60,000 bases of DNA. Source: Tubiluchus corallicola. Its lineage: Eukaryota > Priapulida > Priapulimorpha > Priapulimorphida > Tubiluchidae. Below the pieces are notes generated by a model. The model made no database searches. It was not told the origin of the DNA and was given only the letters and a program-made list of their open reading frames with translations. The stretch covers positions 374,001 to 434,000 of the forward strand of contig JAQGDQ010000001.1 in assembly GCA_030141605.1 (NCBI GenBank). The letters run 5' to 3'. The position numbers and the translations under genes were made by a program. Positions 51,701-60,000 of the stretch are shown piece by piece; the first letter of the stretch is position 1, and every line of letters begins with the position of its first letter.

Positions 51701-51839
51701 AGTGTTTAGCAACAGAAGTTTAATGTGTCGATCGAACAAACAAGTAACACAATACCACATGTAAAGACACTAAAAATACACAAATTCTCAGTGTTTTCTT
51801 GCAGTTTTTTCATCGTTAATCGCGAAGGCAATACCACCG

Positions 51840-51970
51840 AGAGAGCCTGCGCATCCATATCAACGCATTATGCTAGCATTCACTATAGCTGCTACAACTA
51901 CAGCTGGCAAATAAAGGCAGCCATCCGCAGTGGCCATATTATCGATCTCACGTGTGAACCAATGATGGTT
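51840..51970 (-). promoter_or_regulatory. Possible proximal promoter of the channel gene
   Basis: 150-265 bases before the chosen ATG there is an NRF1-like TGCGCAT (51,848), an E-box CACGTG (51,949) and a CCAAT box (51,959). The sequence is less AT-rich than its surroundings. No TATA box is evident. Each motif alone is common, so this is only a suggestion. Confidence 0.25.
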
Positions 51971-54960
51971 CAAAAAGGGCATATCTAAAATGGCTTCTCT
52001 GCTCTAGAAAACTCTAGACAATACGTGCGACATATTTACAGTTAAAGACAATCAGGATGGCATACTTTGCAGTGGCTAAATTGTTCCATTTAGAAGACTG
52101 GATATCATAAAACAATGCTGCTTGTACCTGTACTTTACAGCGTTCCCTACGCTTCCCAATAGAACTGCACACCTATTGATTAATGCGATGCCATTAAACA
52201 TTAACGAAGCTAGAAGTGTCACATGGTACGTTAGTTCTGTATATATAGTCGCAATCTATTACACCATTGACGGAAGATACCTTTTTATGGCTAGGGCATG
52301 CACACTTAGACAAGTGTTCGTAGGTTAACTAACATCAAAAAAGTCATTAAGAATTAGAGACTGATCAGACTTTTATTTATCATTACGGTGATGAAGACTT
52401 ATGTAACATGATCAGTCTACGATGCTGTACATATGCGATAATTGTATCTATTCATTTTACCGTCGTACTTGGGCATGATAAATTTAACAATTTGTCTCAA
52501 TACCGTTGTTTTACTTTTATCTTAATGAAGGCCATTTGCAATGTGTAAGTCCAACCAATAAATAAGGTCCGAAACAAATGTATAACAAGACTGTTTATAG
52601 AATTTTTTCATGTTAATTTGTAGGCATTTGTTGACAAAAAAACGGGGAGGAAAATAAAAATTAACATTATAATCTACCTTCGTCTGTTAGAATTTTTTCA
52701 ACAGTATTTTCCTTGGCGTAATTTAGGCTTTTTGAGGAAATTTTGCGTAGAATTAACATACTAATCCAGATCCAGCAAAGTTTGTTCTTCAACATTTCCG
52801 ACAGCGACAATTTTTTATTTTTCTATTTTTTTGCTTTTGATGAAATTGAATTTATTTCAAGTGGTAAAACGTCTTCTGTATATTTGTTATTTCGGAAAAA
52901 ATATTTAGAATTTTGGCACGAAGTTTAGTTAAAATTTATATTTGGTCTTATCACTCACCTTACAACCTTATTTTAGGACTAACTTAGCTTTAGCTATAAG
53001 GATAAATTGTCAAAATGTAAAATTAATGTTCAGGTAGTGGTGAACGTGTAATTCAAAAATATCAAAAAAAATTATTAACTGATTACATTACAACTATTAA
53101 ATTTTTATTAGCATACTATAACCAGCAACAAACGAAATTCTATATAAGAACAGCAAAAGAAATTTTCATCTTTACATGCTTGTTTGTGTTTTTTAATTAC
53201 ATTTTTGAATAATTACAATTTATTTATTCAATGAGTTAAAACTATTACATATTGCACATAAAATTTGCTCACATTTTTTAAAATACGTTCTTCCTACATA
53301 TAAAACAATAAAACTACAATAAAGGCATTCAAAAAAGGAGAGGATGAAGTAAAATGTTATGTTTTTCTTCCCCTTTTAGTTATCGCTAATTTGTGACTTT
53401 ACTATCTACGATTATTGGTTATACATTATATTACATTATATTGTATGTGTTTGTGTAAATAAAAATGTACGCAACATTGAGCGTCTCGACCTTTAACTTC
53501 AAGCATTTTTCGCATTTGTATAGGGAAGCTTTTGTTAAAATATGCGCAGTGAGCAATCATCAAACAGCCTACAACATACAGAGCACAGAAACGCTGCAGT
53601 TATAGAACTTCAGGTGTCGCCTGCTTCCAGTAATTGAAAGAAGCCTGTATCAGGCTTTCTTACAGGGCTTCAGTGTTGGTGTACCGTACACGGTTTTTTT
53701 GCCAGATGAAAATTGTTCATCAGCAATATCGGTTTATTATCATTATTTGTCATGGTTAAGAGCAAGGCTCGAGAAAAATGTCTTTATCTACCATAATAAT
53801 TATCATGCCATTGTCAATGAAACGATAATGTCGAAGGATAAATATAAAAACTCTGTAAGAGTACTGCGTGTTTAGAGTACACAAGTCGTGAATTTCATAT
53901 AGATGTGGATAAAATAAGAGATTTTTATGCTGTAATCTGCAAAAACAGTCATCAAAATGACTACCAATTAGTACTAATAAATTATACGTTGAATCTGTAG
54001 GCAAAAACATTAGGCCCACATTAATTTTTTAGCAGGTAACGACAGTTCGTGGCTAAAAAAGAATCCCATGTTCAAAAAAACTTGTCTTTACTATAGTCCA
54101 TCAGCCATACCTCTGCCTCCCAAAAGAAAAACATATTTTGGTACCACCCGCAGGGACAAAATGTTGTTTTTGAAAGCCTTGTGTAGATAATGAAACTGAC
54201 TGATAAATCTTCACTATAACTCACAGCTTAGTGGCATCAATCACTCTGAAGTTTGGTCCTTGCGTCAGATATGATTAGCCATACTTAGGGGTAGGGAAAA
54301 TGTAATTTACGTCAATTTTTCTGTAACCACTAACTAACACGTGACCCCTCAAAATGTTAGTTGCAATATAAGCCATACACTTGATGCTTGATGTTGTTTT
54401 TGGGTCACCAAAGGTCAAAATATCACAGAATTTGAGCCATTTGATTCCAATCCCAAAATTTGGACACCGGTACAGCAAAATAGTGAAAAAAATCGCTGGC
54501 TAAGCCCTAGAAGCATGGAAACATTGCAAAGTGCTAGATTAAGGTGATTAATTATAGAAAGGGGCTAATTGAAAATCATCGAGTATGATCACCATTTTTA
54601 AGATGGCTGACAACCTGGCACCTGCTAGCTTACAAAAGTCATATTAGAGCAGACAGGATGATGATTTTGGTCAAGGAATCCATATCTGATGCTTAGAAAC
54701 TCCCTATAACGTCACCGCCATCCTATAACGGTCAAATACAGCTGCATCGTGTTATATATTAGCTATATCACTTCTTCAAGTACAAATAATTTTAATGTCA
54801 GGGTATAGGTTTTTAATAGTTGAAGAATTCATTACCACTAAGTAAAATTTCTCAAGGCATCATTTCACTGAGATACCTAGACGGCTGTTAGTGCACCTCA
54901 GAGAAATGGTAGTTAGACAATCACTTGGTTTCTCAGTCAGTCGGACAGCCAGCTAACCAG
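51971..54960. other. 5' flank of the channel gene, no gene recognised
   Basis: AT-rich non-coding sequence. It contains a short perfect hairpin AAGCCTG-TAT-CAGGCTT near 53,642. The minus-strand frames 53,756-54,019 and 54,275-54,478 have no recognised domain. Confidence 0.6.
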
Positions 54961-54966
54961 CCGGCC

Positions 54967-55332
54967 ACGTAGATAGATAGATAGGTAGGTAGGTATGTAA
55001 GTAGGTAGGTAGGTGGATAAGTAGGTAGGTAGGTGGATAAGTAGGTAGGTAGGTGGATAGGTAGGTAGGTAGGTGGATAGGTAGGTAGGTAGGTAGGTAG
55101 GTAGGTAGGTAGGTAGGTAGGTAGGTAGGTAGGTAGGTAGGTAGGTAGGTAGGTAGGTAGGTAGGTAGGTAGGTAGGTAGGTAGGTAGGTAGGTAGGTAG
55201 GTAGGTAGGTAGGTAGATAGGTCGGTCGGTCGGTCGGTCGGTCGGTAGGTCGGTCGGTCGGTCGGTCGGTCGGTCGGTCGGTCGGTCGGTAGGTAGGTAG
55301 GTAGGTAGGTAGGTAGGTAGGTAGGTAAGTAG

Positions 55333-55365
<33 letters not shown>

Positions 55366-55370
55366 AAATT
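54967..55370. repeat. GTAG tetranucleotide satellite, about 400 bp
   Basis: Begins with GATA units, becomes nearly pure (GTAG)n, contains an internal (GTCG)n block at about 55,222-55,289, returns to GTAG and ends in (GTAA)n at about 55,326-55,365. Block-wise point variants that have spread show repeated slippage. Confidence 0.97.
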
Positions 55371-55560
55371 AAGTACGTGAATAAATAAGTAAAAGAAAAA
55401 TTTATTTCAGATTAATCCACCTATAAAAAGCCGAGGCAGTGCCATCAAAAGTAATTTTCCTGGTGGTCGCAGATCTGATTATTAACCAGGATATGCTTAG
55501 CTGTATATGCCATGACTGATCACCTATTCCATCCCGCTAAACTACATAAACTACGTATAT

Positions 55561-55865
55561 GTGTGACCCGAGTTGCCGGATCAAAGGTCGTGGAGCGGGC
55601 GGGTCTTTATTTATTTTTCTTTAGGATCCATCTGCTCCTATAGTTTTTGAGCTAGGGCAACAATATTTCGTATGTGGTTAGGTGGGGCTAAGTTCTTGGG
55701 TCACTTGGAGGGCAAAACATTTCTGGGAAAAGTTATCTATGCATACATGTGACCCGAGTTGCCGGTTCAAAGGTCACGGAGCGAGTGGGTCTTCATTTAT
55801 CTTTCTTTATGATCCATCTACTCCCATAGTTTTTGAGCTAGGGCCACAAGATTTGGTATGTTGCT
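55561..55865. repeat. Direct repeat, two units offset by 187 bp
   Basis: GTGACCCGAGTTGCCGG starts at 55,561 and 55,748. Similarity continues for about 118 bases, through TTTATTTATTTTTCTTTA and GATCCATCTGCTCCTATAGT, to TTTTTGAGCTAGGG. A third, diverged copy of the second half lies near 56,980. Confidence 0.9.
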
Positions 55866-55966
55866 AAGCGGGGTTGCGCCCTGGTTCGTGACATGGGACG
55901 TGCGCATAGGAAAATTTTCCGTTAGGGGCAAAAACCGAAAAATGGGGGTCGCAAACAGAACTGCAC

Positions 55967-56640
55967 CGAGTGTCGAGAAGTGGTACCTTGTAGCATATCA
56001 AATGAAAGGTCTCGATGAGACGAATCGAACGACATGGGCTACAATGAAAATGGTCAATCCATAACCCCACTAGGGGGCAAAATGGGGATCGAAAGGACAA
56101 ATGTTTTCCAGTGTCAACCGAAACTATCTTCTAATACATCAAACGGATGGTCTCGATGAGGCAAATTGAATGGTAATAATTTACCCTGAGATAGGTTGAT
56201 TTCTGACCCGCGTAGAGGGCAAAACCAAAACAACGGGGTCGAAAAGAAAAGTGCAAAAAGCGTTGAACAGTACTACTATGTAGCGTATCAAATGAAAGGT
56301 TTCGAAGAGACGAATCGAATGGCATATGTTACAATGAGAATGGTTAACCTGTAAACTCTCTAGAGGACAAAGTAGGGTTTAAGGAGATAAACGTCTTCCT
56401 GTGTCAACTGAAACTAGCTTGTAGTACATCAAATAAAAGGTCTCAACAAGACAAACTAAATGATATAAGTTACGCGAAGATTGGTTGATCCCTAACCTAA
56501 ATATGGGCAAAATAAGGGTTAACGAAACGAATTGATCCCTGTGTCGACCGCGCTAGCTTGGACGACATCAAAAGAAATGTCTCAATGAGACAGATTGAAT
56601 GGCATAAGCTATGCCGAGATTGGACGACCTCTGGCCCCTG
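55967..56640. repeat. Minisatellite, five diverged copies of about 140 bp
   Basis: The landmark ATCAAATGAAAGGTCTCGAT followed by GAGAC recurs at about 55,997, 56,137, 56,287, 56,427 and 56,567. Each copy begins near GTGTCAACCGAAACTA-like sequence and contains a GGGCAAAA block. Spacing is 140, 150, 140 and 140 bases. Confidence 0.9.
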
Positions 56641-56788
56641 GGTCACAGGTTAAAATTTTACAAAATGCCATTGCATTATGAAGTGCAGTTCCTATGCATT
56701 CAAGCAATACAAATTCAATAAAACAAAGTTGGAACTTTAAGTTGGTGTCTTTTCAGTGTCCATTTCTGTAACTACTGACTGTATTGTT

Positions 56789-57228
56789 TGCAAAATCCTC
56801 AGTTTCTGACCACGTCAGAAACATTGTCAACTAGAATTATTACTATTATTAATATTATTATTTATACTCCGCAACTTTAACGCTTAATAACCCGTGAGCC
56901 TTGGAAGCTAGGATCGCCAAACTCACAGGGTTATTATACACCTGGGCGGGGGGACGAACAAAGTCGGTTAGTTTTTCCTTTAGGTTGCATCTCCTCCTAG
57001 GGCTCTATGTTTTTGCAGTTTTTTCCACAAGTATGTGGGTACTGTGGGTAGATGTGCACCTGGGGTTTTAAAAAGCTGACAAGCTTTAAACGCCTGAGGG
57101 AGGGGCCAAAATCAAAACTATAGTTTTTAAGCAAAGGGGTAACGTCTTTACAAGGTCCAAATCTGTAAATATTGTCTGCAAAATCTTCAGTTTCTGATTA
57201 CGCCAGAAACATTGTCAACTAGTTTATT
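56789..57228. repeat. Direct repeat, units about 390 bp apart
   Basis: TGCAAAATCCTCAGTTTCTG ACCACGTCAGAAACATTGTC AACTAG occurs at 56,790 and, with a few changes, at 57,177. The first is preceded by TGTCCATTTCTGTAACTACT and the second by GGTCCAAATCTGTAAATATT. The pair brackets GC-richer sequence related to the 187-bp repeat. Confidence 0.85.
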
Positions 57229-57394
57229 TATTGATATTTATACATATATTAAAAGGGTGTAAAAAGAAAGAATCAGCAGGCGGAAGCGCACTGGTCCTAT
57301 AAAACATAAAATGGTGCACAAAAATAAAATCTATAAAAACAATACCGTAAGATTGAAAACATCTCGTTAAAAGACTTCTAATAAAATTGCAATT

Positions 57395-57845
57395 AAATAT
57401 GAATTGTGTACAATATGTAACAAGTTTTATACAATAACATGGTTTGAGAGAACCAAGTAAGCCTGTGACAATTTGACAGGTTTCGGATAAAGTTGCAATA
57501 AGGCAGCAAATTCACATTAGTTAATCCATTGCTAAAAACTGACAAACTAATAGCATCAGCTACACGAGAATCCAAAGCATTCCAAATGTTTACATTTGAG
57601 AATGAGAATTTTGAGACGTTTAATCTGAAAAAGACGTAAACAATTTAAAATTGTGACCACGCTAGTCATTGGCTGAAGCATACTGGAAAAAGTCATCAAA
57701 ATCTAAACCCACCGTTTTATGACAAATTTTGTAAACCATCTTAAGATCACAAACAAGGTGTTTTAATTCGAGTGGCTGCAATTTTATTTCCGACAGCCTG
57801 TCTAACCAAGAAATAATTGAACTGAAACATAATCTACTTCATCTA
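57395..57845 (-). pseudogene. Non-LTR retrotransposon reverse-transcriptase C-terminal remnant
   Basis: On the minus strand one frame reads SWLDRLSEIKLQPLELKHLV, then CDLKMVYKICHKTVGLDFDD FF. After a stop comes RGHNFKLF, and in a shifted frame SQMxTFGMLWIRV/NIWNALDSRVADAIS with LSVFSNGL. This matches the C-terminal end of invertebrate LINE reverse transcriptases (LExRRLxxDLxMxYKIxHGxVDLDFDDFF, RGHxFKL, NxWNSLPxxVVxAxSLxxFK). It is broken by at least one stop and one frameshift. The catalytic part is absent. Confidence 0.82.
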
Positions 57846-58800
57846 AGACAATATACTGAAGTGGCAGAAGCGTTTCCTACGTATCATAGTCTCCTTATGA
57901 TACGTATACATCCTCCTCCTTCGAGGAAAATAGCCGAAGCATTACCGCAATCGAAACCGCCAAAAAGGAAATCACCCATCCACTTACTGACTAGATTCAA
58001 CGTTGTACTCAGCCATTTCTTTACTAATGAATTCAGTAAAAGGATCATATCAGTACGCTGTGTTTAAAAGCCAAAGTTTACCTGATGATCGGTTGACGTT
58101 CCACGTTATAATGTTGATGTACAATAAGTTGCAAAAAATTGTATACTCAGAGTGCCTAGCATAAATGAACATGCATGTAAATACAGCTTATTTACAGTCT
58201 TTGATATACAATAGGTTTAATGATAAAGACATAATATTAACATATGAATAATTATTCCAGTAAAAGTAAATTTACAAGTAGTGTATATAGACAACTTCGA
58301 ATTATTATGCATAAGTTATGCACTTAAACGATACCGAAAATATGTTGTACTGTTATTAACACACCTCACATTGTAAGCAATACTGAGTAACGAAACGGTA
58401 TAGAAAGCGTCTATAGCTTTATCGATCAGAAACATATGACGTTGTGTGACTGGAAACTGTTTTGTTGATCTCTCCACCACGTATTTTGCTAATTATTATA
58501 ATTGCTAGCCTTTTACGCGAAGTTACAAAAGCCGAGTCTACAGTAACGGTTGCCTGCATTTCTTCTATAATATTAACGAGGATATATGATTCTATTTGTT
58601 AACCACGTTTGCTCTTTGGTTGCCAACCTGCCATGTATAGTCGGCTCGCCTAGGCACGGAAGGAATTATGAGTTGGTAAAATCGCTGAAAGAGCTTTTAT
58701 GGTCTAATGTGTGCTTAAATGTCCACTGACACCCTAGTAGACACTTGCTGTCAAAATTCACTATTGACTAGCCCGATACAAAAAAGCGGCTTTACTTTTT
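57846..58800. other. Non-coding flank
   Basis: AT-rich, with no recognised gene. It leads into a GC-richer promoter-like stretch. Confidence 0.55.
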
Positions 58801-58845
58801 TTATAAACTTGCGCGTTTCGGTTTGATTAGCATCGAAAGACTTGA

Positions 58846-58930
58846 AATTTGGCGCCGCGCAGGCATCTTGCGAAAAACGAAGAAAGCGGAAGTGACATCA
58901 CGTTAGGAACGACACTGCGCATGTGTGACT
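58846..58930. promoter_or_regulatory. Promoter-like cluster: E2F-, ETS/CRE- and NRF1-like sites
   Basis: TTTGGCGCC (58,848; E2F-like), GCGGAAGTGACATCACG (58,886; ETS site joined to a CRE-like TGACATCA) and TGCGCATGTG (58,916; NRF1-like) lie within 80 bases of CpG-containing DNA in an AT-rich region. This grouping is typical of housekeeping, often bidirectional, promoters. Orientation and target gene are unknown. Confidence 0.5.
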
Positions 58931-60000
58931 CTCGCTGTATTTGGTAATGAAGAGACTGGGGTACTCGCATTTTCGTATTTTAGTGTTCAGCTCAAATAAT
59001 AGGTTTGTTCACGCTTACTTAAATGCACTATATTTTATAGATGAAAAAATATTAATAACGAAGTACAACGTGTAAAAGTTTTAGGGTGACATCACTAGTA
59101 TTTCGCGGTGCGTTGCTTTTTTGTTCTTTTTCTAATCACTTCTATTTTATAAATGTCTCACTGTCAAGGTATCTTTTGCCCGACGTCCCGTTCAGATAAT
59201 GCTTCTGACAAACAGTGATCGTTTTTACGTTTTTCAGCAAATAAAATTGTAAAAATAACAGTGGATTCTTAGGTACGATAGAAGAGAAAAAAACTAGACA
59301 ATAAGGCAGTAATGACAGATGATTTTGTTCCCAGGGCTTTACCGACGTTTGGAACGTGTGCAGACCGGGTATACTGTGAGACTTAATGCGAGGTTCAAAA
59401 GTAACAGAAAACGGAAAACTAAGAAGAATTGCTTTTCAGACAATATTTCTTAACTCATTAAAATAGCGCTCCATACATTTTTAGACACCTGGGAAAACAT
59501 TTTGGGCATTTTTACGAATGTCCAAGTGAGGTTTCAGAGCAAAAATATAAATATTTAAGTAAAAAATATTCTCATAGTGTGATGACCCTGATCTTGTATT
59601 TCCTATAGGGGAATCAAAGAGGGGCATGCTGCGTTAGTTTTACATCTCATAACAGAAGGGATCTAGTATGATAGTCACTAAATGTATGGATGCAGATCGG
59701 CCTAAGGCGGATGTTAAAAATACGGGGGAGTAAGGCCTATTTGCACTCTACACACTAATGGATCTAAAGAAAAAGAAAGACCAAATGGCAGACATTAAAA
59801 TAAATAATCAAGCAATTTAATCATTAACAAATTCCAAAGTGATTCGATTTAAGCAAAAGTTCAGTAATAACAAAGATTTAGCAGTATTGACAAAGCTTGG
59901 GGTTAGTAGGGTATATACACGTTTGCATGAAGTTCACGTCTGCCTAGGTTTTTCTGGAACATTTTTCCTTTAAAGCGAACAGCTTGTAGAACGGTAGCAA
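58931..60000. other. Right edge, no gene recognised
   Basis: If the cluster at 58.9 kb is a plus-strand promoter, its transcript begins here. A very short start plus donor (ATG at 59,153, then GTATCT at 59,169) could be a first coding exon, but it is too short to support. Otherwise nothing is recognised. Confidence 0.4.

Noticed and set aside
2070-51700. Assignment to sodium channel, NALCN, Cav1 or Cav3
   Set aside because: The EEEE filter excludes Nav (DEKA), NALCN (EEKE/EKEE) and Cav3 (EEDD). Linker and EF-hand motifs fit Cav2 better than Cav1.
51725-51988. Plus-strand 87-codon open frame next to exon 1
   Set aside because: No domain. It overlaps the likely 5' UTR and promoter of the channel on the other strand.
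54967-55370. CRISPR-like array
   Set aside because: A four-base tandem repeat with no spacers, in a eukaryotic genome.
55682-56100. Open frames on both strands in the 55.7-56.1 kb repeats
   Set aside because: They run through diverged satellite units and are not conserved from unit to unit.

Overview
The window is metazoan nuclear DNA. It is AT-rich, has many spliceosomal introns, and carries simple repeats and decayed transposons. About 50 kb of it is one gene on the minus strand: a Cav2-type (P/Q, N, R-type family) voltage-gated calcium channel alpha-1 subunit. I assembled 39 sequentially numbered coding exons plus one alternative exon and one microexon, from the start codon in exon 1 (near 51,700) to the IQ-like exon (near 2,070). 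Taking one of the two alternative IVS2 exons, every exon junction keeps frame. The sum is 4,887 coding bases, or 1,629 residues, through the IQ region. The distal C-terminus lies at or beyond the left edge.

Layout, in gene order (right to left): N-terminus and repeat I at 51.7-36.1 kb; AID helix and I-II linker at 35.7-27.7 kb; repeat II at 27.2-23.7 kb; a short II-III linker at 23.8-22.2 kb; repeat III at 22.2-19.6 kb; repeat IV at 18.7-6.1 kb; EF-hand, pre-IQ and IQ-like exons at 6.2-2.1 kb. All four pore loops carry the selectivity glutamate (TMEGW, TGEDW, TGEGW, TGENW; EEEE), so this is a high-voltage-activated calcium channel and not a sodium, NALCN or Cav3 channel. Many exon lengths (106, 140, 153, 104, 116, 97 bases) match my memory of the vertebrate CACNA1 genes, so the intron positions are ancient.

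The most notable part is the splicing architecture. Two tandem, equal-length, same-phase exons encode alternative versions of IVS2. A 24-base microexon sits in the IVS3-S4 linker, where vertebrate Cav2 genes carry their 6-base exon 31a. Intron 1 looks like an AT-AC minor (U12) intron, and intron 17 looks like a GT-AG U12 intron. One intron, probably two, uses a GC donor. One exon has two strong in-frame donors 33 bases apart.

The rest is non-coding. Introns hold a hAT-type miniature element with an intact 8-bp target duplication, another inverted-repeat element, palindromes, tRNA-like SINE candidates and GA-rich tracts. The right flank (52-60 kb) holds a roughly 400-bp GTAG satellite, a 140-bp minisatellite, a broken non-LTR reverse-transcriptase remnant and a promoter-like cluster near 58.9 kb that may belong to a neighbouring gene. 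I cannot name the species. An invertebrate is likely, given the compact AT-rich introns, a II-III linker of only about 140 residues, and retained minor introns. Tunicate, cnidarian and other lineages remain open.
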